Shown one piece after another: positions 9,212-17,738 of a DNA stretch of 50,745 nt. The stretch spans positions 1-50,745 of the forward strand of contig DIEZ01000061.1 in NCBI GenBank assembly GCA_002418885.1, in the 5' to 3' direction. Source of the DNA: Syntrophaceae bacterium UBA5761 (lineage in GTDB: Bacteria; Desulfobacterota; Syntrophia; Syntrophales; UBA4778). The position numbers were made by a program, and so were the translations under genes. Numbering within the stretch: position 1 is the stretch's first letter; each line of letters begins with the position of its first letter. Below the pieces are notes generated by a model, which was not told the DNA's origin, did no database searches, and saw only the letters and a program-made list of their open reading frames with translations.

Positions 9212-9682
9212 ATGAAGAAAGCAAGTCTCTTCATCATTCTCATTATCCTGGCAACCTTTGGCGTTGCCGTAGCGGCGCAGTACAAGGTCATCACAAAAGA
9301 CGCCCCCGTCCGCAAGGATAAACGTTTCTTCGCGCCGGTGGTCACGCGCATTCCTTACGGGGCTACCGTCGAAGACCAGGGACGACAGGGTGACTGGCTG
9401 CGGGTGACTTATAGAGGGAAACAGGGATGGATACACATCGGCGCCGTCCAGGAACGGAAGGTCCAGCTCCTGAGAGCGGGGAAGGCCCGCGAAGCAACAC
9501 AGGAGGAAGTGGCCCTTGCCGGCAAGGGGTTCACACCGGAGGTGGAGAAGGCCTACCGGGAAAAGAACCCCCGCTTGAAGTACGGCGAGGTCGATGAAAT
9601 CGAATCCCTTCGCGTCGACGACGATTCACTGCTGGCCTTCATCCGGGCCGGAAACCTGAACGAGCCGGGAGGTGGTCGATGA
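9212..9682 (+). CDS. secreted bacterial SH3 (SH3b) domain protein
   Basis: 156 residues. Residues 1-22 are a clear Sec signal peptide (MKKASLFIILIILATFG, then AVAA cleavage region). Residues ~24-85 are a bacterial SH3 domain with the typical APVR, PYGATVE and GDWLRVTYRGKQGWIH strands, which usually bind cell-wall peptides. The C-terminal ~70 residues are charged and not recognised. AGGAGGG precedes the ATG. The stop overlaps the ATG of the M48 protease gene (ATGA), so the two are translationally coupled and probably act together in the periplasm. Confidence 0.85.
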   Translation: MKKASLFIILIILATFGVAVAAQYKVITKDAPVRKDKRFFAPVVTRIPYGATVEDQGRQGDWLRVTYRGKQGWIHIGAVQERKVQLLRAGKAREATQEEVALAGKGFTPEVEKAYREKNPRLKYGEVDEIESLRVDDDSLLAFIRAGNLNEPGGGR

Positions 9683-10581
9683 AAACGACAAAATTTTACC
9701 GTCTATCAGCGGTCTTATTGCTCGTCGCAATCATCGGCTGCGCCGAAGTGGCGAAGGTGGGGACCGAGATCGGGTATCAGCAGGGCCTAATCACCAAGGA
9801 AATGAAAGAAGGGATCGTGAAAACCGCCGAACAGGCGGAGGCGGCGAGTCGCCCCATGACGGCGGAGGAGGAATATTTCCTCGGCAGGGCTGTGGGGGCG
9901 GAGATCCTGAGTCGTTATTCTCTTTACAGAAACGAGCGGCTGACACGCTATATCAATGAAATCGGAAACGTCGTGGCTCTGTCGTCCGACAGGCCTGTCA
10001 CTTACAGCGGCTACCACTTCGCGATTCTCGATACAGACGAGGCGAACGCCTTTGCCTGCCCCGGCGGCACCATCCTCGTGACCCGCGGCATGCTGCAGAG
10101 GACCAAGAACGAAGACGAACTGGCAGCGGTCCTCGCCCACGAGGTCGGCCATGTAAATCACAAGGACGGGGTAAATTCCATCCAGCAGGCACGGTGGATC
10201 CAGGTCATCGCCACCATCGGCACGACTGCTGCTAAGACCCTGAGCAAAGGAGAGCTGGACAAATTGACAGACCTCTTTACGGGCTCGGTGGGTGACGTGG
10301 TCAAGACGATCGTTGCGAACGGCTACAGCCGTGATCAGGAGCTTGCCGCCGATCAATCCGCCCTCGTCTTTCTGCACCGGGCCGGCTATGATCCCTTCGC
10401 GCTCACATCCTACCTCGGACGGCTGGCGAAAGAACAGACCGGCGGGGCTTCGGCAGGATTCTTTTCCACCCATCCGGGGATGGATAAACGGCTGGCCGCC
10501 TCACAGGCCTATCTGGACCAACAGAACTGGGCGCCGGTGGACCGTACGGCGAGGGACCGGAGATTCAAGCAGTACTTTTAG
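9679..10581 (+). CDS. M48 family zinc metallopeptidase, lipoprotein
   Basis: 300 residues. The N-terminus has a lipoprotein signal with lipobox IIGC (C21). The zinc protease motif is H154-E-V-G-H158, and the third ligand lies in E221-L-A-A-D225 downstream, the HExxH...ExxxD arrangement of the M48/BepA-LoiP group. Such proteases handle misfolded outer-membrane proteins or LPS-assembly factors in the periplasm. The start overlaps the stop of the SH3-domain gene by four bases. Length and motifs are complete, so it should be active. The role in envelope quality control is by family, not shown here. Confidence 0.9.
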   Translation: MKTTKFYRLSAVLLLVAIIGCAEVAKVGTEIGYQQGLITKEMKEGIVKTAEQAEAASRPMTAEEEYFLGRAVGAEILSRYSLYRNERLTRYINEIGNVVALSSDRPVTYSGYHFAILDTDEANAFACPGGTILVTRGMLQRTKNEDELAAVLAHEVGHVNHKDGVNSIQQARWIQVIATIGTTAAKTLSKGELDKLTDLFTGSVGDVVKTIVANGYSRDQELAADQSALVFLHRAGYDPFALTSYLGRLAKEQTGGASAGFFSTHPGMDKRLAASQAYLDQQNWAPVDRTARDRRFKQYF

Positions 10582-10780
10582 GGGGCATAACGCTCCGACG
10601 GGACAAGGCGATGGCCCATATATAGTGCAAGGGGTTTTTCGGCCCTTTCGCGTCGAGCAGGCATAACAGAGAGCGCTCTGTTTATCAAGGAAATTCTTTA
10701 CTTTTCCGGGTAGTTGTAAACCTAAAGCTCGAACAAAAACATGAGGGCGTGCACTGCACATTTAAACATACACCCCTTCG

Positions 10781-10897
10781 TCATCCCTGGACGACCCTGA
10801 AAAACTTCACCAGGATCAGGATGAAAAGCACCACGATGTAAGCGCCCAGAAAGTAAAGGAGAGCGCGTATCCATTTTGTCATCTTGACAGGCGGCAT
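10781..10897 (-). CDS. 38-residue single-pass membrane microprotein
   Basis: An ATG at 10897 with a well-placed GAGGG ribosome site (six bases away) opens 38 codons. The product has a basic N-terminus (MPPVKMTKWIR), one hydrophobic helix (about 14-31, including LLYFLGAYIVVLFILILV) and a short basic C-terminus (KFFRVVQG). It lies on the same strand 87 bp after the MgtE-N/CBS gene, so it may be the third gene of that transport operon. I recognise no family. The codon pattern, ribosome site and topology support it as real; conservation in relatives would settle it. The remaining gap 10582-10780 holds only a weak 6-bp hairpin (10665-10682). Confidence 0.5.
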   Translation of the reverse strand: MPPVKMTKWIRALLYFLGAYIVVLFILILVKFFRVVQG

Positions 10898-10961
10898 TCA
10901 ATTCCCTCGACCACTGTTAAGGACAAAAAATGTCATGACAAGAAGGCGTCTTTCGATTGTA

Positions 10962-10979
10962 GGCTCTCACCTGAGAGCC
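10962..10979 (-). other. perfect 7-bp RNA hairpin after the MgtE-N/CBS stop
   Basis: GGCTCTC and GAGAGCC flank a four-base loop, five bases beyond the stop codon of the gene ending at 10985 on the minus strand. No T-run follows, so it is more likely a 3' stabiliser or processing signal separating the MgtE-N gene from the microprotein than a full terminator. Confidence 0.4.
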
Positions 10980-10984
10980 GTAAG

Positions 10985-12283
10985 CTATACTTTTACGCGG
11001 CTTTCGATGCTCTTGATGATATCGTTATGCAGAATAACCCCCAGGATGCGATCCTGGTCGTCCACTACGGGGATCATCTCGTAATGGTACTTGGCGAACA
11101 TGGCGGCTATGTCCTCCTGCAGGTCCTCTTCATTGGCCGTGACAACCGGTGAGGCCATGATATCCCCCGCCTCCATGTGATCCGCGGCGAGGAGGAGTTC
11201 GCGCAGGTCAACGACGCCGAGGAGCGTCCGGCCGTCCGAATCAACCACGTAAACGTAAGAGATGCTCCTCGGTTCGTGGCCCGAACGGCGGACCTTCTCC
11301 AAAATCTCTCCGACCTTGTCCGTCTTGAAAACGGCTACGAAGTCCGGTGACATGATATCCTTCGCCTGAACTTCCCTCTCCGACAGGATATCCCTGACAC
11401 GCTCGGCCTTTTCGTTGCTTAAGAGCCCCATCAGCTTCTCCACGTCGTCGTGCGGCAGGACTGAAAAGAGGCCGACGAGTTGCGGTACGGTCATCTCTGA
11501 AAGGATGTTCCTTGCCCGTTCGGCTCGGAGGCTGGCGATGATCTGGCGCTGCGCCCTGGGTTCGGCTTCAACCAGGGTCTCCGCCGCCTTTTCCGAATCG
11601 AGTGCCGAAAAGAGGGCCTGCTGCTCCTCGCCGGGCAGCTCTTCCAGAACGTCCGCGAGGTCCTCGGGGGGCAGTTCCAGCATCTGCTCCCTGGTTATGG
11701 AGAGAGTCACCTTGTCCGTCGAGACGGAGTCTTCCACGGAGAGCGGCTGGACGTATTTCCAGGAAATCAGGTTATCCTTCACCCAGCGCAGTTTTCCCAA
11801 CCCGAGGCGCCGGAAGAAGCCGCTCATCGAGATGTCCACATGGACGAGAAGGAGCCTGCCTTTGGCCTCGAGGAGGTGGACATCGTTCACCACTTCGCTT
11901 CTCCGCCCGTCGATGTCCAGGATCGTCCTGCCCATGAGGTGTTTATCCAGGAGGATCCACCCGGGTTGGTCCACAAAGGGCGGGAACGAATCGCCCCGGT
12001 CGGGAGGATGCACGAATATCGCGTCGTCCTCTACCTTCACGACCTTGCTCCAGGGGACAAACTCGGTGGGTTTCCCCCAGCCGTGCTCGATGTAAATACC
12101 CACGGCCTCCGGATAGGGCTCCGCAAGGGCGAAGACGAGGTCCGTTAGCTTGCCGATCCGGTTTTTTATGTTCCCCACACAGACCGGCCTCTTGATCAAT
12201 TCAGAAAAATTGAGGAATCGGTAGCTCCCGATGCTGCGGGGGATATCCGCGATTCTTGCCTTAGAGTTTGTCCGGTCAGCCAT
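10985..12283 (-). CDS. soluble PRC-barrel / MgtE-N / tandem-CBS protein
   Basis: 432 residues without any membrane segment. Two PRC-barrel-like domains (~20-95 and ~108-180) come first, then the helical MgtE N domain (~200-300, with repeats such as LPPEDLADVLEELP and LPHDDVEKLMGLL), then two CBS domains (~305-370 and ~373-430). In the MgtE channel the N and CBS domains sense cytoplasmic Mg2+ and gate the pore; here the pore is absent. The ATG has GGAGGT five bases upstream. It follows the NRAMP-family gene by 18 bp on the same strand. I infer that it is the detached Mg2+/nucleotide sensor regulating that transporter. Confidence 0.85.
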   Translation of the reverse strand: MADRTNSKARIADIPRSIGSYRFLNFSELIKRPVCVGNIKNRIGKLTDLVFALAEPYPEAVGIYIEHGWGKPTEFVPWSKVVKVEDDAIFVHPPDRGDSFPPFVDQPGWILLDKHLMGRTILDIDGRRSEVVNDVHLLEAKGRLLLVHVDISMSGFFRRLGLGKLRWVKDNLISWKYVQPLSVEDSVSTDKVTLSITREQMLELPPEDLADVLEELPGEEQQALFSALDSEKAAETLVEAEPRAQRQIIASLRAERARNILSEMTVPQLVGLFSVLPHDDVEKLMGLLSNEKAERVRDILSEREVQAKDIMSPDFVAVFKTDKVGEILEKVRRSGHEPRSISYVYVVDSDGRTLLGVVDLRELLLAADHMEAGDIMASPVVTANEEDLQEDIAAMFAKYHYEMIPVVDDQDRILGVILHNDIIKSIESRVKV

Positions 12284-12301
12284 TCTACACCTCCGAAGGC
12301 G

Positions 12302-13579
12302 TCAGCCGAAAAGATTGGGGAACAGGGTGCTCAATCCCATCAGCGTAGACATGACGATGACGACCAAGATGATCGACCCGTTGATGAAGTTCTGCCAGCC
12401 CGTGTTTACGTGGTCACCCATGAAAGATCTGTCGTTGAGCAGGACGATCATGAACACGAGAGAGGCGGGCAGCAGCGTCACGGCGACGACCTGGACGAAC
12501 ATCGTCACAGTCACTAGCGGCGCCCCGGGGATGAGAACCACGGCCCCCGACGTCGCCAGTATGCCGAGGTACACGATGTAAAACCAGGGGGCCTCCCTGA
12601 CCCTCTGGTTCAGCGAGTGGGCCCATCCGAAGACCTCCCCGAAGCTCCAGGACGTGGCAAGGGAAATGCATAGGGCACCGAGAAATCCGGCGTCGAAAAG
12701 ACCGATGGCGAAGAGCTTTCGCGCCAGCTCCCCTTCCCCCGCAGGCAGAAGCGGCACGATCGCTTCGGCCGTCTGTCTTGCGTCCTCGATCAAGATCGGG
12801 GGCATGTGGTAGTAGAAAACGGCGCCCGTTGTGATGATGATAAAGGCCGCGATCAGGCAGGTCATCAGGGACCCCAAAAAAGTATCCAACTTGCCGAATT
12901 TGATGTCATGGACATCGAGACCCTTGTCCACCACCGCGCTCTGCTGAAATGCTATCTGCCAGGGAGTGATGGTCGTGCCGACATTGGCCAGGACGAAAAA
13001 GATCAGCTCTCCCGACAATCCGCCGATTTCGGGGCAACAAAATCCTCTCAGGACCTCGTCCCATCCCGGGGCAGTCGGCATCTCCATGGCCCAGATGGCG
13101 GCCGGGATATAGACAAGGTTGAAAACACAGAAAAGGAGGGCTATCTTTTCGAAAGTCCAGTATCTTCCGGTCACTACCACGGCAAAGAGGACCGCCGTCA
13201 CGAAGATATATGTCACCCAGTCGGACACGCCGAAGAGACTCATGGCGGCGGTCATCCCGATGTACTCCGTCACGAGGGTCAGCCAGTTGATGACGGCCAG
13301 GTCTATGAGAGCAAACCATCCCCAGAACGGTCCGAAACCTTCTAAGATGGCCTGCGCATGCCCCCTTTTGGTGACGGCACCCAGCCGCACCGTCATTTCC
13401 TGGATGTAATAGACCATCGGTAGAAGAAGCAGAATGACCCAGAGCAGGGAAAACCCGTACTTCGAACCGGTAACGGCGTAAGTGGATATTCCGCCGGCGT
13501 CGTTGTCCGCCGAGGTAACGATGATCCCGGGCCCGAGCACGGACAGGAAGATGATGAACTGCCGGCGGAGCCGGCTCAT
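12302..13579 (-). CDS. NRAMP-family transporter with non-canonical metal site
   Basis: A membrane protein with about eleven helices whose TM1 and TM6 align with NRAMP/SLC11. The canonical TM1 DPGN is DAGG here (D41-A-G-G44 counted from a GTG at 13621) and the TM6 M-P-H-N is T219-P-W-Q222, so the transition-metal-selective methionine is lost. Loss of this methionine is a feature of the NRAMP-related magnesium transporters (NRMT). I prefer the ATG at 13579 (MSRLRRQF), which matches family N-termini; the GTG adds 14 residues and neither has a strong ribosome site. It is followed by a soluble MgtE-type sensor gene. Mg2+ or another hard divalent ion is the likely substrate, by inference. Confidence 0.85.
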   Translation of the reverse strand: MSRLRRQFIIFLSVLGPGIIVTSADNDAGGISTYAVTGSKYGFSLLWVILLLLPMVYYIQEMTVRLGAVTKRGHAQAILEGFGPFWGWFALIDLAVINWLTLVTEYIGMTAAMSLFGVSDWVTYIFVTAVLFAVVVTGRYWTFEKIALLFCVFNLVYIPAAIWAMEMPTAPGWDEVLRGFCCPEIGGLSGELIFFVLANVGTTITPWQIAFQQSAVVDKGLDVHDIKFGKLDTFLGSLMTCLIAAFIIITTGAVFYYHMPPILIEDARQTAEAIVPLLPAGEGELARKLFAIGLFDAGFLGALCISLATSWSFGEVFGWAHSLNQRVREAPWFYIVYLGILATSGAVVLIPGAPLVTVTMFVQVVAVTLLPASLVFMIVLLNDRSFMGDHVNTGWQNFINGSIILVVIVMSTLMGLSTLFPNLFG

Positions 13580-13626
13580 GATGTGGATGCTCTTGCTTAT
13601 CCAGTACACGGCAATACTCACCCGGG

Positions 13627-13648
13627 AAGGGAGAGGGTCCCTTTTTTT
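13627..13648 (+). terminator. hairpin with T-run, plus-strand orientation
   Basis: AAGGGA, loop GAGGG, TCCCTT followed by five more Ts. It has intrinsic terminator form on the plus strand, but no plus-strand gene ends before it. It may stop antisense transcription through the NRAMP gene. On the minus strand the same hairpin would lie in the leader of the NRAMP mRNA about 45 nt before the ATG at 13579. Confidence 0.35.
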
Positions 13649-13867
13649 GATGCAGAATGATTAGAATTTTGAGAGAATGAGGTCCGGCGCGTTTCCGTTC
13701 CCGGCTTTGAGTCCGTTCCCGGAAATGGTCCGCGAAGTCAGGAGGGATTGCTGACGATCATTTCAGGGATTGGTCCTTGTTGGCTTGTCCTGGTGCCGGA
13801 GATGCTGCCCAACCTTGACCTTACATCTACAGTTAGGAGGTTCCATATATATTCGTCTTACCTATGC

Positions 13868-13896
13868 TTGTTGCCTTTCACCCCATGCCGTATAAA
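13868..13896 (+). promoter_or_regulatory. possible promoter for glycogen phosphorylase
   Basis: TTGTTG (13868-13873), 17 bp, TATAAA (13891-13896). The -35 is weak (first three bases only), the -10 good. Transcription would begin near 13903, about 105 nt before the ATG at 14008. Apart from this and the hairpin at 13627-13648 I see nothing in the 428-bp gap between 13580 and 14007. Confidence 0.35.
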
Positions 13897-14007
13897 AGTT
13901 CGAATTTTATTACACAAAAAGAGGCCGGGGTCAAGTATTTTATGGCTTTCTCGTCATCTTTTTCTCCTGCCCGCGACGGCGTTTTGTAAGAAAGGAGACA
14001 AAAAACC

Positions 14008-16122
14008 ATGCCGACGACCTTTACCGCTCTTCCCGAGCGACTTCATGGGCTCGGGGAGATAGCGAGCAATCTCTGGTGGAGCTGGCATCCGGCGGCGCGC
14101 ATGCTCTTCAAGACGATCAACCGTGCTGCCTGGAAGGAAAGCAGGCACAATCCCGTAAAAATGCTTCGGGAAGTACCCCCGCAAATGCTGGCCGAAGCGG
14201 CGAAAAACCCTGAATATCTAAAAATGTATGATGAGGTTCTCGCCCGCTTTCGCCGGGAGATGGCTGAAGATGTCCGCTGCTTTGGTGAGACCGTAGATTC
14301 CAACTGTACCATCGCCTTTTTTTCCGCCGAATACGGCATCCACCATTCCTTGCCGTTCTACGCCGGGGGCCTGGGTTTTTTATCCGGCGATTACCTCAAG
14401 GAATGCAGCGACTTGGGAGTACCACTCGTGGCCGTGGGCTTCATGTACCCCGAGGGATACGTACGACAGCGAATCCGCGAGGACGGCCGGCAGGAAAGTA
14501 TGGACGAGCTCCTCGAGAGAGACGCCGCCTCCATCGCCAGGGTCTTGCAAGAAAACGGTGTCCAGCTGACCGTGCGCGTTCCCCTGATCGACCCGCCGAT
14601 CTATGTCGCGGTCTGGAAGATCGCGGTGGGAAAGGTTCCCCTGTATCTCATGGACACGGATATACCTCTCAACGACCCATGGAACCGGAAAATATCGTCG
14701 CAGTTGTACATCGGCGACCGCGAACAGCGGCTTCGTCAGGAGATCGTTCTCGGGATCGGCGGCTCGGCGGCCCTGGAAGCGATGGGCATCAAGCCCGCCG
14801 TCATGCACCTCAACGAGGGCCATGCCGCTTTTGCCCTTCTGGAGCGATTGCGGGAGATGGTCCGGAAGGGAATGCCCTTTGCCGAAGCGGCCGCTGCCGT
14901 CCGCCGCACCTCCCTTTTTACCAGTCATACGCCGGTTGCCGCGGGACACGACGTCTTTTCCTTCCCGCTCATAGAGAAGTACTTCCGCTCTTACTGGCCG
15001 GGGTTGGGAATCGACCACGACGCTTTTTTACAGCTCGGCATCAACCCGACAGAACGACACGCCGGTTTCAATATGACGGTGCTCGCGCTGAGGTTATCCG
15101 ATTATCGCAACGCCGTCAGCCGGCGCCATGGCGAGACGGCCCGCAAAATGTGGCAAAGCCTCTGGCCGGACCTGCCGGAAGAGAGGGTCCCTATCGACTG
15201 CGTGACAAACGGTATTCACGTGCCCACCTGGATCGAACCCAAAATAGAGCTTCTCTTTAACCGGTACCTAGGAGACGACTGGCTTGCTCACCACGAAGAC
15301 CCTGAGGTATGGCAGAAAATCGACACTATCCCGGACCTGGAACTGTGGCTGCTCCACTGTTGGCTCAAGATGAAATTGATCAACACGATCCGCGAGCAGG
15401 TGCGCCAGAAATGGGTGCAAGAAAAAGTGACCCCCACTTTTGCGCTAGCCGGCGGGACGCTCCTCGATCCGACTGTCCTGACCATTGGGTTTGCGCGGCG
15501 CTTTACCGGTTACAAGCGCGCCTATCTGATACTACAGGATGTTGAAAGGCTGAAGCGGATGCTGAACGATCGCTGGCGGCCGGTTCAGATCATCTTTGCC
15601 GGCAAGGCTCACCCCGACGACGATGAAGGGAAGCGAATCATTCAGAGAATCTTTCAGAAGTGTACCGATCCAGCCATGGGCGGCCGGATCGCCCTTGTAG
15701 AAAATTACGACGAGCAGCTCGCCCAGTACATGGTCCACGGGGTCGACATCTGGCTGAACAACCCTCTGCCTCCCCTTGAAGCCTGCGGCACCAGCGGCAT
15801 GAAGGCCGCCCTGAATGGCGTGCCGCATCTGAGCATTCTCGACGGCTGGTGGGTTGAGGCGTACAACGGCAGGAACGGCTGGGCCTTAGGCGGCGACGTG
15901 GCCGGCGAGAATCGCGACCCGGCCGACGCGGAGGCCATTTACAACTTGCTCGAGAGTCAGATCATTCCTCTCTACTACGACGTCGCGGAAAACGGAACCT
16001 CCCCGGGCTGGCTAAAAGTGATGAAAGAAACGATCAAAAGTAACTTCCCCATGTTCAGCGCCCGCCGGATGGTCAAAGAATACAGCGAAAAGTTCTATCT
16101 ACCGGCCCTGAGGCAGACGTGA
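14008..16122 (+). CDS. glgP: alpha-glucan (glycogen) phosphorylase
   Basis: 704 residues, the short bacterial GT35 form with a DUF3417-like N-terminus (ASNLWWSWHPAARMLF). It releases glucose-1-phosphate from alpha-1,4-glucans using pyridoxal phosphate. The cofactor lysine is K599 in ACGTSGMKAALNG; upstream motifs include FSAEYGIHHSLPFYAGGLG and the MHLNEGHAAFALLE helix. AAAGGAGA precedes the ATG by about nine bases. It lies between the transporter cassette and a methyltransferase rather than in a glg operon, but the GH57-GT5 fusion (3461) and the GT4 synthase (19811) flank it at a distance, so glycogen synthesis and breakdown are both encoded locally. Confidence 0.93.
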   Translation: MPTTFTALPERLHGLGEIASNLWWSWHPAARMLFKTINRAAWKESRHNPVKMLREVPPQMLAEAAKNPEYLKMYDEVLARFRREMAEDVRCFGETVDSNCTIAFFSAEYGIHHSLPFYAGGLGFLSGDYLKECSDLGVPLVAVGFMYPEGYVRQRIREDGRQESMDELLERDAASIARVLQENGVQLTVRVPLIDPPIYVAVWKIAVGKVPLYLMDTDIPLNDPWNRKISSQLYIGDREQRLRQEIVLGIGGSAALEAMGIKPAVMHLNEGHAAFALLERLREMVRKGMPFAEAAAAVRRTSLFTSHTPVAAGHDVFSFPLIEKYFRSYWPGLGIDHDAFLQLGINPTERHAGFNMTVLALRLSDYRNAVSRRHGETARKMWQSLWPDLPEERVPIDCVTNGIHVPTWIEPKIELLFNRYLGDDWLAHHEDPEVWQKIDTIPDLELWLLHCWLKMKLINTIREQVRQKWVQEKVTPTFALAGGTLLDPTVLTIGFARRFTGYKRAYLILQDVERLKRMLNDRWRPVQIIFAGKAHPDDDEGKRIIQRIFQKCTDPAMGGRIALVENYDEQLAQYMVHGVDIWLNNPLPPLEACGTSGMKAALNGVPHLSILDGWWVEAYNGRNGWALGGDVAGENRDPADAEAIYNLLESQIIPLYYDVAENGTSPGWLKVMKETIKSNFPMFSARRMVKEYSEKFYLPALRQT

Positions 16123-16133
16123 GCGGTGGACCT

Positions 16134-16907
16134 TCAATCACTGACCTTTCTCACAAAATAATAGTCGTGGCAATCGGGGTCCCCCTCGATATCCCTTGTC
16201 CTTTCGAGTAGTTCGAGACCGGCGGCTTCAAGGAGGAGCAGGAATTCCCCTGGCGCGAATGAAGTCATGTAGATGACGTTCCTTGCGTAATCGCCATCCT
16301 TTTGCTGAAGCTTTCTGGAGCCGTCGAAGTACCGGGTCTGTAACAGGGCAAAACCGCCCAGCCTCAACAGCGCTCCCATGACCTTGAGTGCGCGAGCGGT
16401 GTACGGTTTTGAGGGGAAATGTTGAAAGACGTTGACGGAAATTATGAAGTCCACAGACCCTGCCGTTACGCCGTTGAGCACGGATGCAGGGTCGCCGGAA
16501 GGAAAGGCGATTCCCCGGTAGTTCGGCAGGCCGAGGTGTTTTATCCGTCGTACGGACTCGGCGACCGACGCCTTCGAGACGTCTACCCCGTAAACTAAAG
16601 CAAACCGCCGGCATAACGCCCGGACGACGGCACCACCGCCACAACCCCATTCCAGGGCAACCAGTCGACTCAAGCCGGTTAAATAATCGACCCCTGCATA
16701 CCGCTCGAGGTATTTCAGTGTGAGTCTAAGATAAAAGTCACCGTGCTCGTACCACCGGTTGCTGTTCCATCGCATGGCGCCGCACCAGTGGGACTGGTCC
16801 CGGATTCTCGCTTCCCTGTCGCTCATGCCCCAGTAACACCCGGCGTCTTCTTCCAGGTCGGGTTTCTGCCTGAGCCGGCGGAAGCCTTCGATGATTCGTT
16901 TGAACAT
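16134..16907 (-). CDS. class I SAM-dependent methyltransferase
   Basis: 257 residues from the ATG at 16907 (MFKRIIEGFRRL). A start at 16967 would add 20 basic residues and overlap the upstream gene. SAM motif I appears as ALEWGCGGGAVV (near residue 85), followed by a VYGVDVSKASV acidic strand and a VDFIISVNVFQHF core strand of the Methyltransf_25 type. The C-terminal DIEGDPDCHDYYFVRK segment resembles the end of sugar or lipid methyltransferases. No strong ribosome site is visible at either start. It converges with glgP, 11 bp apart. Substrate unknown. Confidence 0.75.
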   Translation of the reverse strand: MFKRIIEGFRRLRQKPDLEEDAGCYWGMSDREARIRDQSHWCGAMRWNSNRWYEHGDFYLRLTLKYLERYAGVDYLTGLSRLVALEWGCGGGAVVRALCRRFALVYGVDVSKASVAESVRRIKHLGLPNYRGIAFPSGDPASVLNGVTAGSVDFIISVNVFQHFPSKPYTARALKVMGALLRLGGFALLQTRYFDGSRKLQQKDGDYARNVIYMTSFAPGEFLLLLEAAGLELLERTRDIEGDPDCHDYYFVRKVSD

Positions 16908-16933
16908 CGGTTGTTGTGTAGAACCTTTTTTCC

Positions 16934-17716
16934 CTACTCTTCTACGATAGCGACGGGTCTCACCCAACCGGCGCTCGCTCCCTTTATCTTAACGGGAAAG
17001 CAGCAGATTGTGAAGCCGAAGGGGCGTCCGATCAGCGACAGATTCGCCATCTTCTCCATATGGCAGTAACCCTTCTCGATGCCCGCAAAGTGGGCCTCCC
17101 AGATTACCCGGGGGTCGCCCGTGCGCCTGAACTCTTCCGCAAGGAAGGGCAGCGGTCGGTCCCAGCTCCAGGCATCGATACCCACAACCTTAACCCCCCG
17201 TTCGAGGAGATAGAGCGTGCTCTCCCTGTCCATCCCGGCACCTTTCAAGAGGTACTCCGGCGTCCCCCAGGCCCGGTCGGCACCGGTCTGGATGAGGACG
17301 ATGTCCAGGGGTTTGACCTCATAACGGATGTAGTCCAAGGTTTCTTTCACGTCTTTCGCCGTGATTCGCTCGCCGTCCCCCTTATGGCGGAAGTCCAGCA
17401 GTACGCCGTCGCCGAAACACCACTCGAGCGGTATCTCGTCGATCGTCGTTGCCCGAGAACCCCCGTTCATGAACGGATGGTAATGATAGGGGGCGTCCAG
17501 ATGGGTGCCGCTATGGGTGGTCAGGCGGAGGAATTCGATGGCCCATCCGAGACCGCCGGGCAACTGCGCCTTCTCCAGACCCGGAAAGAAATCTTTCATC
17601 TGCTCTGCGCCCTGCCCATGGTCGATGTAGCTTACCTCCGGGATCATCATCGGCGGGTCGCTCGGAAGCCCCGCCTCTATCGCGATGCTGAGGTCGATGA
17701 AACGTCTTCTTTTCAT
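16934..17716 (-). CDS. cyclase-family metal-dependent hydrolase
   Basis: 260 residues from the ATG at 17716, which is preceded by AGGGGGGA. The family signature H68-S-G-T-H72-L-D74-A-P is present; these residues bind the divalent metal in kynurenine formamidase-like 'cyclase' proteins, which hydrolyse amides or related ring substrates. Residues 1-60 and the KVVGIDAWSWDRP strand fit the family. It lies downstream of the remains of an MFS transporter gene on the other strand, which may once have been its functional partner. The substrate cannot be told. Complete and probably active. Confidence 0.85.
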   Translation of the reverse strand: MKRRRFIDLSIAIEAGLPSDPPMMIPEVSYIDHGQGAEQMKDFFPGLEKAQLPGGLGWAIEFLRLTTHSGTHLDAPYHYHPFMNGGSRATTIDEIPLEWCFGDGVLLDFRHKGDGERITAKDVKETLDYIRYEVKPLDIVLIQTGADRAWGTPEYLLKGAGMDRESTLYLLERGVKVVGIDAWSWDRPLPFLAEEFRRTGDPRVIWEAHFAGIEKGYCHMEKMANLSLIGRPFGFTICCFPVKIKGASAGWVRPVAIVEE

Positions 17717-17738
17717 AGCTTCCCCCCTTGAAACGAAT

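Noticed and set aside
10665..10682. Terminator after the M48 gene
   Set aside because: AACAGA/TCTGTT makes only a 6-bp A+T-rich stem, and the following T-run is too short.
10985..12283. Complete MgtE magnesium channel
   Set aside because: There is no membrane domain after the CBS pair; only the cytoplasmic sensor part is encoded.
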